Below, piece by piece: positions 36,493-45,860 of a stretch of DNA of 64,000 nucleotides. The number at the start of each line of letters is the position of its first letter. The first letter of the stretch is position 1. The position numbers and the translations under genes were made by a program. Below the pieces are notes generated by a model. It was given only the letters and a program-made list of their open reading frames with translations, searched no databases and was not told the origin of the DNA. The stretch spans positions 1,984,001 to 2,048,000 of the forward strand of contig NZ_CP121463.1 of the NCBI RefSeq assembly GCF_029690065.1, given 5' to 3'. Source of the DNA: Arthrobacter sp. Y-9. GTDB taxonomy: Bacteria > Actinomycetota > Actinomycetes > Actinomycetales > Micrococcaceae.

Positions 36493-37875
36493 GTGCAGTC
36501 TGCAAGTCCAACGGCGTCCGCTCCTCCAGCGGACGCACCCACCCTCGCCGTGATCGGCGCCGGCCTCCGCAGCACGGTCTACGCCCAGCGGGCCCTGACG
36601 ACCGGCGCTGCGAGGATCGTCGCCGTCGCGGAACCCGATCCGGTGCGCCGCGAGCGGTTCGCCCGTGAGCACGGCATCCCGGCCGAGAACGTCTTCACCG
36701 ACTGGGAGGACCTCCTGGCCGGCGAACGGCTCGCCGACGGCGTCATCATCGGGACTCAGGACCGGATGCATGCCGGACCGGCCGTGACGGCAGCCGGGAA
36801 GGGCTATCACATCCTCCTGGAGAAGCCGATCGCGCCCACCGAGGAGGAGGCCACCCGCATCCTGGCCGCGGCGGAGGAGAACGACGTCATTCTGGCCGTC
36901 TGCCACGTCATGCGGTACTCCCCCTACACGCGGGCCCTGCGGAGGATCCTCGAAGACGGCACTATTGGTCAAGTGATCAATGTGCAGCATCTGGAGCAGG
37001 TGGGCTGGTGGCATCACGCTCACTCCTTCGTCCGCGGCAATTGGCGCAAGGAGGCGGAGTCCGCCTCGCTCCTTCTGGCCAAAGCTTGCCACGACGTCGA
37101 TTGGCTTGCCTACATGATGGGAGCAATCCCACAGCGTGTCTCCTCCTTCGGGGCGCTGACCCACTTCACGGCGGCAGCCCGCCCCGCGGGCGCCGCCGAC
37201 CGCTGCTGGGACTGCCCTCTGGAAGCCATCTGCCCGTACTCGGCCAAGCGTCTGTACCTCGGGTGTCTCGGCGATCCGGAGAAGGAATTCTGGCCGCTGT
37301 CCGCCGTCACGGAGGACGCCACTCCCGAAGGCGTGGAGCGGGCGCTGCGCACCGGCCCGTACGGCCGCTGCGTCTACGCCTGCGACAACGACGTGGTGGA
37401 CACCCAGACCGTCTCCCTCGAATTCGGCACCGGCGCGACGGCGACCATCACCGTGACAGCGTTCGCCGCCCTCGAACATCGCAAGACCCGGATCTTCGGG
37501 ACGCACGGGTCGATCGACGGCGACGGCCGTCACCTCCGGATCCACGATTTCGTCTCGGACAGCTGGACCGAGATCGACACCGGTGGGGGCGACGACGCTT
37601 CCATGGCCGGCGGGCACGGTGGCGCCGACGAATCCCTGGCGGACGCCTTCTTCGACGCCCTCCGCCACGACGATCCGTCCCGGATCCTCAGCAGCGGACG
37701 CGAGAGCCTCGACACCCACCGGGTGGTCTGGGCCGCGGAGACCGCCCGGAAGCAGGGCACCGTGGTCACGATCCCGCCGTCGCCGGACCGTCCGGCACCG
37801 GTGCTCCCGCCCACAGCACTTTCAGCGACACACCTTTCAATGACGAAACAGGAAGAATCGGAGTACACAGCATGA
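36493..37875 (+). CDS. Gfo/Idh/MocA oxidoreductase with cysteine-rich insertion
   Basis: A 460-aa NAD(P)-dependent dehydrogenase. Glycine motif AVIGAGLRSTVYAQ (19-32), LLEKPIAP (108-115) and KACHDVDWLAYMMG (197-210) fit the family. Unusually it carries C238-X2-C241-X5-C247-X10-C258 and C293-X3-C297, which could hold a structural metal. It is longer than normal (about 340-390 aa). GTG 36493 follows GGGGG by 6 bp. It overlaps the binding-protein gene by ATGA, so the sugar it oxidises is probably the one imported. Confidence 0.88.
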   Translation: MQSASPTASAPPADAPTLAVIGAGLRSTVYAQRALTTGAARIVAVAEPDPVRRERFAREHGIPAENVFTDWEDLLAGERLADGVIIGTQDRMHAGPAVTAAGKGYHILLEKPIAPTEEEATRILAAAEENDVILAVCHVMRYSPYTRALRRILEDGTIGQVINVQHLEQVGWWHHAHSFVRGNWRKEAESASLLLAKACHDVDWLAYMMGAIPQRVSSFGALTHFTAAARPAGAADRCWDCPLEAICPYSAKRLYLGCLGDPEKEFWPLSAVTEDATPEGVERALRTGPYGRCVYACDNDVVDTQTVSLEFGTGATATITVTAFAALEHRKTRIFGTHGSIDGDGRHLRIHDFVSDSWTEIDTGGGDDASMAGGHGGADESLADAFFDALRHDDPSRILSSGRESLDTHRVVWAAETARKQGTVVTIPPSPDRPAPVLPPTALSATHLSMTKQEESEYTA

Positions 37876-39164
37876 AGAACCACTCACTGCGGATCCTCAC
37901 CGCCGTCGTCCTGGCCGGCGCGGTGGCCACCGGCGCCTCCGCGTGCGGCCAGAAGAACAGCGCCTCCGCGGCCGCCGAGCGCACGCTCAGCTACCGTTCC
38001 ATCTGGAGCGCCGACGAGCCGCAGGCCAAGATCCTCAAGAGCGCCCTGGACGACTTCGCCCAGCAGGAAGGCGTCAAGGTCGACGTCAAGTTCGTGGGGC
38101 GCACGGGCGGTGACGCGCTGACCACCGAGATGGCCGCAGGGAAGGGGCCGGATCTGTTCGACGCCGGCTCGGACAATCTGCCCGCATGGCGGGCCCAGAA
38201 CCTGGCCGCCCCGGTGGACGACGTGCTGAAGATGCCCGTCCCGGGCGAGAACGGCAAGACGGTCGGCGATCTGGTGCCGGCGGCCCTGCAGAAGGCCGCC
38301 TCGGATGACAAGGGCCTCGGCTTCCTTCCGCACACCGCCATCTCGACCGCCGTGTGGTTCGACGCCGCCAAGCACCCGGAACTCGCGTCCGCTCCCCCGA
38401 AGACCTGGGATGAGTTCGTCGCGTACCTGAACAAGGCCAAGGCCGCCGGTCGGACCCCGATCTGCCAGGACGGGACCGTCCCGTTCTACAACGTCTACTG
38501 GCTGTACTCCGCCCTGGTGAACGCGGGCGGCTCGGGCAGCCTGCTGGGTCTTCAGAAGACCTCGGAGGCATGGGACGAGCCGGAGGTCCTCGCGGCCGCG
38601 GGCAAGGTGGAGCAGCTGGCCAAGGGCGGCTACTTCCAGCCGAACTTCATCGCCACCAAGTACCCGGCCGCCCAGAACGACTGGGTTCAGGGCAAGTGCG
38701 ATCTGAATATCAACGGCACCTGGCTCGCCAGTGAAGTCGCCTCCGCCACCCCGTCCGGCGCCCAGATCCGTTCCTTCCAGCTCCCCGTGGGCGGTAAGGA
38801 CTCCGTGGAGGCCGGCGCGCTGGGCCTCGGAGTGAATGCCAAGGGCAAGAACGCCGAGGACGCCAAGAAGTTCCTCGCCTTCTTCGAACAGTCCAAGTAC
38901 CAGAAGCGCATCGCGGACGAGGCGAAGAACATCCCGGCCCGCAGTGATGTGCCGGCCCCCAAGGCCCTCTCGGACGCGCAGAAGGCCCTGGCCGAGGCCA
39001 AGGACGTGCACCTGACCTACGACACCGCCGCCGGCAACAAGGCCTGGTGGAACGACATGTTCCTGCCCCTGGACGACCAGCTCCTCCAGGGCAAGATCAG
39101 CGCGGCCCAGTTCGTCCAGCAGGGCAAGCAGAAGTCCGCTCAGATCATGGCCGGGCAGAAATGA
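37872..39164 (+). CDS. Sugar ABC transporter substrate-binding lipoprotein
   Basis: A 430-aa family 1 extracellular solute-binding protein. The signal peptide ends in lipobox GASAC, so Cys near residue 25 is the lipid anchor. It has the usual TTEMAAGKGPDLFDAGS ligand-binding loop and the FFEQSKYQKRIA C-terminal hinge. ATGA overlap with the dehydrogenase sets the start. Substrate is probably an oligosaccharide released by the secreted beta-helix enzyme. Confidence 0.92.
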   Translation: MKNHSLRILTAVVLAGAVATGASACGQKNSASAAAERTLSYRSIWSADEPQAKILKSALDDFAQQEGVKVDVKFVGRTGGDALTTEMAAGKGPDLFDAGSDNLPAWRAQNLAAPVDDVLKMPVPGENGKTVGDLVPAALQKAASDDKGLGFLPHTAISTAVWFDAAKHPELASAPPKTWDEFVAYLNKAKAAGRTPICQDGTVPFYNVYWLYSALVNAGGSGSLLGLQKTSEAWDEPEVLAAAGKVEQLAKGGYFQPNFIATKYPAAQNDWVQGKCDLNINGTWLASEVASATPSGAQIRSFQLPVGGKDSVEAGALGLGVNAKGKNAEDAKKFLAFFEQSKYQKRIADEAKNIPARSDVPAPKALSDAQKALAEAKDVHLTYDTAAGNKAWWNDMFLPLDDQLLQGKISAAQFVQQGKQKSAQIMAGQK

Positions 39165-40123
39165 CCAGTCGCCTCGCGGATGCCGGGGCGGTCCCGCAGA
39201 ACCGGACCGCCCCGGCGGAGGTGATCCGCAAGCCGCTGCTGCCGTCCCGGGAGAAGGTCTTCTGGGCCTTCCTCGGACCGGCGCTGGCGCTCTACACGCT
39301 CCTGTTCGTGGCGCCGTCCTTCTTCGGCGTCTGGGTCAGTCTCACCAAGTGGGCCGGTCCGGGATCGGAGATGTCCTGGCGTGGCCTGCAGAACTACGTG
39401 TCGCTCCTGGGCAATGAGGCCTTTCTTCGTTCCTTCGGCAACACCCTGGTGCTCGCGGTGGTCAGCGGGACACTCGTCTTCGGCGTCACCTTCCTGAGCA
39501 TGGTGGTGCTGCGCCAGCTGAAGGGCCGGGCGTTCATCCGCTCCGTGGTCTTCCTGCCGGTGATCATCTCCCCCATCGCGGTCGGCGCGGCGATCGGCTT
39601 CCTGCTCAACCCCGACGGCGTGGCGAACCGCATCCTCGGTTTCTTCGGCATCGCGCCCGTCGGCTTCCTCGGGCCGGACACCGTCTTCGCCTGCATCATC
39701 GGCGGGGTGGTCTGGTCTTCGACCGGCCTGTACATCGCGCTCATGCTCTCCGCCATGGACGCGATCCCGGAGGACCTGTACGAAGCGGCTCTTCTGACCG
39801 GCGCGTCGAAGTGGCAGCAGTTCCGCTTCATCACGCTGCCGCTCTCCTGGGACGTGTTCGCCGTGGCCTCGGTGCTGTGGGTGGTGAACAGTCTCAAGAC
39901 CTTCGAGATCGTCATCGCCTTCACCACGGGCGGCGCGGTCGGCGTGCCGCCGATCCAGGCCCGCACCGTGGCGGTCCAGCAGTACAACTCGGTGGTGGTG
40001 AGCGGCGGCGTGCCGGACCTCGGAGCCGGCGCCGCCATGGGCGTCATCGTGACCGTCCTGACCATCATCCTCATCGTCCTGGTCCGCCGGATCACGGCCC
40101 GCGAACAGGTGGAGCTCTCATGA
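39161..40123 (+). CDS. Sugar ABC transporter permease (MalF type)
   Basis: A 320-aa inner membrane protein with six hydrophobic segments. The EAA loop DLYEAALLTGASKWQQFRFITLPL contacts the ATPase. The ATG overlaps the binding-protein stop (ATGA). Confidence 0.93.
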   Translation: MTSRLADAGAVPQNRTAPAEVIRKPLLPSREKVFWAFLGPALALYTLLFVAPSFFGVWVSLTKWAGPGSEMSWRGLQNYVSLLGNEAFLRSFGNTLVLAVVSGTLVFGVTFLSMVVLRQLKGRAFIRSVVFLPVIISPIAVGAAIGFLLNPDGVANRILGFFGIAPVGFLGPDTVFACIIGGVVWSSTGLYIALMLSAMDAIPEDLYEAALLTGASKWQQFRFITLPLSWDVFAVASVLWVVNSLKTFEIVIAFTTGGAVGVPPIQARTVAVQQYNSVVVSGGVPDLGAGAAMGVIVTVLTIILIVLVRRITAREQVELS

Positions 40124-40995
40124 GGAAACTCGGCCGCTTCTGCGGCAACGTCTTCGTCCCGTCCGTCACCGTCGCGGCCCTGTGGGTGTGGGTGGCGTTC
40201 AACCTGGTGCTGGTCGCCTGGATCGGCATCCAGTCGCTCAAGACCTCGGGGGACATCATCCAGAACCCGTTCGCCCTGCCCACCGACCCGCAGTGGAAGA
40301 ACTTCGGCACGGTCTGGGAGCTCGGGCAGTTCGCCCAGGCGGCGCTCAACAGCGTGGTCGTCACCGGTGTCGGAGCGCTGCTCATCGTGGCGATCGCCGC
40401 GCCGGCAGCTTATGTCCTGGCCCGGTCGAGCAAGAAGGTGGCCGGCCCGCTCACGGCGTACTTCGCCGTCGGGCTCTCGATTCCGCTGCAGACGCTCGCG
40501 GTGCCGATCGTGGTCGCGAAGCTGGGCCTGAGCAGCTTCATGGTGGACTGGGTCACCGGCTGGTGGGACGACCGGATCACGCTGCTGATCTTCGAGGTCG
40601 TGTTCTCGCTGCCGTTCGCCGTCTTCGTCCTCACGGGCTTCTTCCGCTCCCTCCCGCACGAGGTGGAGGAGGCGGCGGAGGTCGACGGCGCGGGCCCGCT
40701 CACGCTGTTCCGGCAGATCGTGCTCCCCCTGGCGAAGCCCGGGCTGACGACCGTTCTGGTGCTCAACATCATCGGCCTCTGGAACTCGGCGCTGCTCGTG
40801 ATGCTGATCGTGTCCGATCCGGAGCAGCGCACTCTTCCGGTGGCCCTGCTGAACCTGTACTCGGCCATGCAGTACAGCTCCGATTGGGGCGGCCTGTTCG
40901 CCGGGATCGTGATCCTCGTGTTCCCCATGGTCGTGCTGTATCTGTGGGTCGGGCGGAGGATCATCGACGGCATGACCGCCGGCATGGGCAAGTGA
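40120..40995 (+). CDS. Sugar ABC transporter permease (MalG type)
   Basis: A 291-aa permease, partner of the preceding one. EAA loop VEEAAEVDGAGPLTLFRQIVLPL is present. The ATG overlaps the upstream stop. No ATPase gene follows, so the importer must use a shared ATPase elsewhere (MsiK type). Confidence 0.93.
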   Translation: MRKLGRFCGNVFVPSVTVAALWVWVAFNLVLVAWIGIQSLKTSGDIIQNPFALPTDPQWKNFGTVWELGQFAQAALNSVVVTGVGALLIVAIAAPAAYVLARSSKKVAGPLTAYFAVGLSIPLQTLAVPIVVAKLGLSSFMVDWVTGWWDDRITLLIFEVVFSLPFAVFVLTGFFRSLPHEVEEAAEVDGAGPLTLFRQIVLPLAKPGLTTVLVLNIIGLWNSALLVMLIVSDPEQRTLPVALLNLYSAMQYSSDWGGLFAGIVILVFPMVVLYLWVGRRIIDGMTAGMGK

Positions 40996-41008
40996 CGCCG
41001 CCGGCGAA

Positions 41009-41079
41009 GCCCGGGACCGCCGCATCTCCGTGATCCCGGGCCTCCCGCGTGTCCGCACACCGTTCGCCTGGCGGACACG
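41009..41079. terminator. Two consecutive hairpins after the ABC operon
   Basis: First arms GCCCGGGA (41009-41016) and TCCCGGGC (41034-41041); second arms CGTGTCCGC (41048-41056) and GCGGACACG (41071-41079). Together they probably terminate the ABC operon. Confidence 0.55.
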
Positions 41080-41187
41080 ATTCGTCCATGGTCCGGACGA
41101 TCGTGATGATTTAGCATGAACCATCACACTCGCCCTCGGCGGACGGACCTGGGACCCATCCGCCGGCACCTCTGACCGGAGGCCTCC

Positions 41188-42165
41188 ATGCCCTCATCCT
41201 TGTCCGCGTACCTCGATGCCCTGTCCGGCGACCGCCGCAGCATCCATTCGACCCTGACCGCAGCGCTCCGGCAGCGTCTCGCCCCCGGCCCGGCGCTCGA
41301 CGGGCTCGTCTTCATCCCGGGCGAGCCGCGCCCCGTGCACAGTGACCATGAGGAGGTGTTCTGGCAGGCCACGGAGCAACTGATGCTGTCGAATCCCTCA
41401 GGAGAGGACGAACTGCCGCTCGCCTGGCTCGGCTATCACGTGAAGAGCCGCTTCTCCGGCCGGCGCGAGGCGCAGGGCTTCCTGATCACCGACCGGCGGC
41501 TGGTGGTCAAGGACGATGTGGACGGGATCTTCGGCAAGGCGCTCCCCCGCCAGTATCCGCTGTTCACGGGTCCCGGCGGGGCTGCGGCGTCCGCGGCAGG
41601 GACCGCGACGGTCGCGACGGAGTCGTACAACTGGGAGTACTCGTCCGGCCTGCTGGATGACGATCGCACCGCCGGCCTGAGCCGCCTGCTCGCCGACGCC
41701 CTCCTCACCGTGCTGGAGCTGTCGCCGTCCCTCGGCGCCACGGTTCCGCAGGCGCCCATCACCGCCACGGACCTCCGTGGCCGCGTGCAGGAGCTGGGTC
41801 TCGGCGACGTCGTGAAATACGACGACGACCCCAAGCAGGCTAAACACTTCGCCAAGGCGGCGAAGAAGCTGCCTCTCGAGCCGGGCGAGCGCCTGCTGGC
41901 GGCTTTCACCTCGGCCACCCTGATGGGCGTCTACGGTCTCCTCGTCACGGACCGGCGCCTGCTCTCCCGCGATCTCGGAGAGGAACCGGTCAGCACGGAC
42001 CGGGCCGCCATCGATCCCGAAGGCCTGCGGCTGAGCCCCGACAGCGACCGTCAGATCATCGCCGCTCCGGGCTCCGTCCATCAGCTGCCCGAAGGCCTCA
42101 GCCCCGAGCAGCGCCAGGCGCTCGTCACCCTGCTGCGGGAGTATGCCGAGGGGCGCGTGGCCTGA
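41188..42165 (+). CDS. Hypothetical protein with duplicated LxTDRRL motif
   Basis: A 325-aa soluble protein of unknown function. Two segments, QGFLITDRRLVVKDD (about 98-112) and YGLLVTDRRLLSRDLG (about 249-264), look like the beta-strand core of GRAM/PH-like domains, suggesting two such domains. A linker at 130-145 is Ala/Gly-rich. GGAGG precedes the ATG. Neighbours give no functional hint. Confidence 0.7.
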   Translation: MPSSLSAYLDALSGDRRSIHSTLTAALRQRLAPGPALDGLVFIPGEPRPVHSDHEEVFWQATEQLMLSNPSGEDELPLAWLGYHVKSRFSGRREAQGFLITDRRLVVKDDVDGIFGKALPRQYPLFTGPGGAAASAAGTATVATESYNWEYSSGLLDDDRTAGLSRLLADALLTVLELSPSLGATVPQAPITATDLRGRVQELGLGDVVKYDDDPKQAKHFAKAAKKLPLEPGERLLAAFTSATLMGVYGLLVTDRRLLSRDLGEEPVSTDRAAIDPEGLRLSPDSDRQIIAAPGSVHQLPEGLSPEQRQALVTLLREYAEGRVA

Positions 42166-42166
42166 A

Positions 42167-43090
42167 TCAAGCCGCGCGCCGTCGTCGCCGGATCACTCCG
42201 GCGACGACGGCGCCCACGGCACCGATCACCAGCGCGACCAGCACATATCGCCACGACATGCCCGCCGGTCCGAGCGCTGCGGCGAAGGTCTCTCCGGCCG
42301 CTTCCAGCGCATCCCGGGGATTGCGGAGGAGAACCCGGGAGCCCGCCGCGGTCATGATGCCGGTGAAGAGGGCCGGCACGATCCAGAGCAGGAACAGCGA
42401 CACGATCCAGGCCAGCACCCGGCCCACGCTGCGCACCCCGCACCAGGCCAGCACCGCGCCCACCAGGACGGCGGGGAGCCATTCGAGCAAAGGAACCGGG
42501 GAGGCGATCCGGAATGGGCCGTCCTGCGCGTACAGCAGCGTGCTGAGCCACGAGTCGACGACGAGGGCGCCCATCGTCAGGCCCAGCGCGGCACCCGGCG
42601 CCGGAGCGCGCGACACGAGCACCGCGACCAGCAGGCCCACCACGATGGACGCGATGATCACTCCCAGGATGGTCCCGAAGTAGAGATCGCTCCGCGAGTC
42701 CTCCGACAGTCCCGGGCGCACCGCCGAGGCGGTCTGCGCGGTGGCCGCACCCTGCACGAGCAGGAGCCCCGCCCAGGCCAGGACGAACCCCCGGGCCCGC
42801 CGGGGACGGCCCACGCTCCGCAGCAACAGCCCTGCCAGCGCCGAACCGGTCACGATCAGGGACACGAGCAGGACCAGAGAGTACTGACTGAACGGCAGGG
42901 CCACCAGCGGCATCGCGTCCGGTGACACCTCGTCCGCCCAGAGATTCTGGAGCGGCAGCCGCATGCCCTGAAGGAGCCACGGCAGCAAGCCCACCAGAGC
43001 ACAGACGACGCCGAGGACGAAGCCGGCCCAGTCGGGGAGTCCGGTGCGCGTGCGGGGGCGAAGGGCCGGGGCCGTATCGGTCGTGTCCAT
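42167..43090 (-). CDS. Hypothetical polytopic membrane protein
   Basis: A 307-aa protein with about eight hydrophobic segments and an Arg-rich C-terminus (IRRRRRAA). Not recognised. It is convergent with the preceding gene, with one base between their stops, so the two share no space for a terminator. Confidence 0.65.
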   Translation of the reverse strand: MDTTDTAPALRPRTRTGLPDWAGFVLGVVCALVGLLPWLLQGMRLPLQNLWADEVSPDAMPLVALPFSQYSLVLLVSLIVTGSALAGLLLRSVGRPRRARGFVLAWAGLLLVQGAATAQTASAVRPGLSEDSRSDLYFGTILGVIIASIVVGLLVAVLVSRAPAPGAALGLTMGALVVDSWLSTLLYAQDGPFRIASPVPLLEWLPAVLVGAVLAWCGVRSVGRVLAWIVSLFLLWIVPALFTGIMTAAGSRVLLRNPRDALEAAGETFAAALGPAGMSWRYVLVALVIGAVGAVVAGVIRRRRRAA

Positions 43091-43261
43091 GTCCTGATCA
43101 TGGCACGAAGGTCACAGCGCGGGCCTGTCATGCGGCGGCGGGGTGGGCCTCGGAGCCTCCTCCGAGGAGCCGAAGGCCGTGCCCTGGTCAATCGGACTGC
43201 ATTCCGCATACTCTTCCAGAGTCGCCGGGAGGAACCGGCGACTGGACGACAGGGGGAACAC

Positions 43262-43330
43262 ATGGGATCCACAGCGCAGCAGGCAGCGACGCCGCCGATG
43301 ACGCCTCTCCGCCGGGAGGGGCGCGCATGA
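43262..43330 (+). CDS. Possible 22-aa leader peptide
   Basis: ATG at 43262 after GGGGG (5 bp spacing), short frame ending in TGA that overlaps the next ATG (ATGA). It may couple translation to the following gene. No other evidence; could be chance. Confidence 0.3.
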   Translation: MGSTAQQAATPPMTPLRREGRA

Positions 43331-43935
43331 GCGAGCTGGAGGCACGGTTCGACGCTCTCGTAGCCGGCGTCGTTGTGCCCGCGCTCAAGCCCCTCGGCTA
43401 CCGGAAGCGCAAGCTCAGCTGGTCGCGGGAGACGCCCGAGGCGGTGCACGGCATCACGCTGCAGCGCAGCCAGGGCAACGCGCCGGACCACTTGCGGTTC
43501 TACGTCGAGGTGAGTGCGTATGTGCCGGAGTTCGCGCGGACCGTGGGCGCCACCGTCCCGGATCGGCTGGAGAAGGCGACGCCGCAGTACAGCAGGCGCT
43601 TCGAATCCGTGATCGACTGGCCCGGCCAGTGGATCAACCTGGAATCCTGGACGGACGAGGACCTCCACCCGGCGTTCGGTGAGGCCCTGCTCCAGCTCGA
43701 CGGGCACCTCGCGGCGATCGATGCCGCACCGGCCCTCGCCGAGGCGCTGCGGAGCGGCGGTCCCCTCAACCTCGATCTGTTCGCCTGGTGGTGTGCCAGC
43801 GGGAACAGCGAGGAGCGGGCCGCGCAGCTCTCGGCGGCTCAGGAGCAATTCGGTCACGAGGACCGCTGGCCGCGCCTCCTGGCCCAGTTCGAGCGCACCG
43901 CGGGCCGCTTCGGCGTGGTCCTTCCCCCGGGCTGA
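43327..43935 (+). CDS. DUF4304-like protein
   Basis: A 202-aa protein of unknown function. The N-terminal half (LVVPAL-type helix, PLGYRKRKLSWSRE, ITLQRSQGN, YVEVSAYVPEF) resembles DUF4304. Trp-rich middle. ATG 43327 lies at the end of a possible 22-codon leader (ATGA). Convergent with the histidine kinase. Confidence 0.65.
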   Translation: MSELEARFDALVAGVVVPALKPLGYRKRKLSWSRETPEAVHGITLQRSQGNAPDHLRFYVEVSAYVPEFARTVGATVPDRLEKATPQYSRRFESVIDWPGQWINLESWTDEDLHPAFGEALLQLDGHLAAIDAAPALAEALRSGGPLNLDLFAWWCASGNSEERAAQLSAAQEQFGHEDRWPRLLAQFERTAGRFGVVLPPG

Positions 43936-43945
43936 TCGGGCCGGG

Positions 43946-45127
43946 TCAACCAGCTGAAGCCGCGGGCGGCGGAGCGTCTCCGGCACCGTCACGGCCCAGC
44001 GGCAGCGTGACCTCCAGCTGGAAGCCGTCGGGGACCTGGCCCGCCCGGACCATCCCGCCATGCGCTTCGACGATGCCTCGCACGATCGCCAGCCCGAGAC
44101 CCGCGCCCGAGGAGAGCGCCGACGGCTCCTCGGCGGTCCGCGCCGCATCGGCGCGCCACCCGACCTCGAAGATGCGGCCCAGATCCTCGGCGACGACGCC
44201 GGGGCCCTGGTCGAGCACCGTGAGGACCAACCGGTCCCGCTCCAGGGTGTCCGCCGAGATGAGGATCTCCGAATGCTCCGGTGCGTGCCGGATGCCATTG
44301 CTGAGCATGTTCCCCAGCACCCGGCTCAGCTCCCGGGGATCGGCCCACAGGACCCGCCCCTCGACGCCGCGCTGCGAGATGCGGATGCCCTTCCGCTCCG
44401 CCAGCGGCTGGACATCGGTCACGGCGTCCGAGACCAGGTCCAGCAGCTCCACCAGTTCCGGCTGGAGCCGCAAGGTGCCCTCCTGGAGCTTGGACAGCTC
44501 GAACAGGTCGTCCACCATCCTCGTCATCGCCTCGGCGCGGGACCCGATCCGGCGCGCGGTGACCCCGGCGTCCTCCACCACGCCGTCCTCGAGCGCTTCC
44601 GCGAGCGCGCGGATCCCGGTGAGGGGCGTCCTCAGATCATGCGAGATCCCCGCGTAGAACTTTCGCCGCGCGGCGTCGAGCTTCTCCAGTTCGGCGCGTG
44701 CGGCCGCGAGCCGGCGTGACGTCTCAGCGAGTTCCGCGGACAGTTCGTTGAACTCCTGCCAGCCGGGCGTCCCCGCCACGACGACGGCGCCGTCCCCTAC
44801 CCGCTGCGCCGACGCCACGAGCGCGTCCAGGGACCGCCGTGCGGTCCTCCCCGTGACGAGGACGGCTGCCGTGACACTCAGGACCGCAGACACCCCGAGG
44901 ACCCACACCAGGACCGTGAGGTCGTGGGGTGAGAAGAACATCTCCACCAGCACGGCGAGCGTGGAACAGGCGATCGAGAGGACGACCGCGACGATCACGA
45001 TCGCGAACTGGGAGGCGATCGATCCGCGCCGGTTCCAGCGCAGGGCAAGCCAGGCGAGCAGGCTGACGGCCCCCGTGCAGACGGCCGTCGTCACGACGAT
45101 CAGCAGCAGATCCGCAGGACTCAGCAT
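43946..45127 (-). CDS. Sensor histidine kinase (OmpR-type partner)
   Basis: A 393-aa membrane kinase. Transmembrane segments at about 5-28 and 40-62/72-92, a HAMP-like linker, H-box with H163 (ISHDLRTPLTG), N-box NMLSNGIRHAPE, G-boxes DQGPGV and GAGLGLAIV. The periplasmic loop is very short, so it may sense within the membrane. ATG 45127 overlaps the response regulator stop by 7 bp, so they are co-translated. Confidence 0.92.
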   Translation of the reverse strand: MLSPADLLLIVVTTAVCTGAVSLLAWLALRWNRRGSIASQFAIVIVAVVLSIACSTLAVLVEMFFSPHDLTVLVWVLGVSAVLSVTAAVLVTGRTARRSLDALVASAQRVGDGAVVVAGTPGWQEFNELSAELAETSRRLAAARAELEKLDAARRKFYAGISHDLRTPLTGIRALAEALEDGVVEDAGVTARRIGSRAEAMTRMVDDLFELSKLQEGTLRLQPELVELLDLVSDAVTDVQPLAERKGIRISQRGVEGRVLWADPRELSRVLGNMLSNGIRHAPEHSEILISADTLERDRLVLTVLDQGPGVVAEDLGRIFEVGWRADAARTAEEPSALSSGAGLGLAIVRGIVEAHGGMVRAGQVPDGFQLEVTLPLGRDGAGDAPPPAASAG

Positions 45128-45816
45128 GACGGCTCGATCGTGAAACGGTATCCGGCTCCCCACTCGGTCCGGAGATAGCAGGGGAAGCGCGGATCGGGTT
45201 CGATCTTCTCCCTCAGCCGGCGGACGTGCACGGTCACGGTGGAGGGGTCGCCGAAGCCCCACCCCCACACCTCCCGCAGGATCTCGTCCCGGCTCACCAC
45301 CTGGTCGGGGTGCTGGACGAGGTAGAGGAACAGCTCGTACTCCCGCGTGGTAAGCGCCATCTCCCGCTGGTCGGCCCAGACGCGCCGGTGTGCCGGGTCG
45401 ATCCGGAACCGGCCGGCGGTGAAGGCTGACGGGGCGCTCGAGGAGACGCGGCGGCGGACCAGGGCCGCTACCCGCAGCTGCAGCTCGCGCAGGGCGAAGG
45501 GTTTGCTGAGGTAGTCATCGGCCCCGTGTTCCAGCCCTTCGATCCGGTCCTCGACGGCGCCCATCGCGGTGAGCATCATGATCGGCACGTCGGAGAAGGT
45601 CCGCACCTCACGGCACAGCTCGTCCCCGCTGAGTCCTGGCATCATGCGGTCCACGATCAGCACATCGGGCACCTGCTCCCGCAGGGCGTCGCGGGCGCTC
45701 GCCCCATCGGCGTGCTGGGCCACCGCGTATCCGGCGGCGCGCAGGTAATCGCTCACGATCATGCGGACGGTGGGGTCGTCCTCCACGACCATCACGCGGG
45801 CTGTTCCAGGGTCCAT
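45121..45816 (-). CDS. OmpR family response regulator
   Basis: A 231-aa regulator with receiver domain (phospho-Asp D56, K105) and C-terminal winged HTH (LTTREYELFLYLVQHPDQVVSR). First gene of the TCS pair and divergent from the DM13/DoxX genes, which it probably controls through the direct repeats at 45861-45898. Confidence 0.93.
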   Translation of the reverse strand: MDPGTARVMVVEDDPTVRMIVSDYLRAAGYAVAQHADGASARDALREQVPDVLIVDRMMPGLSGDELCREVRTFSDVPIMMLTAMGAVEDRIEGLEHGADDYLSKPFALRELQLRVAALVRRRVSSSAPSAFTAGRFRIDPAHRRVWADQREMALTTREYELFLYLVQHPDQVVSRDEILREVWGWGFGDPSTVTVHVRRLREKIEPDPRFPCYLRTEWGAGYRFTIEPSC

Positions 45817-45860
45817 AGTCGAAGCTTAGCCGCGCCGCTCCGGCTCCGGACGGTGGTGGA

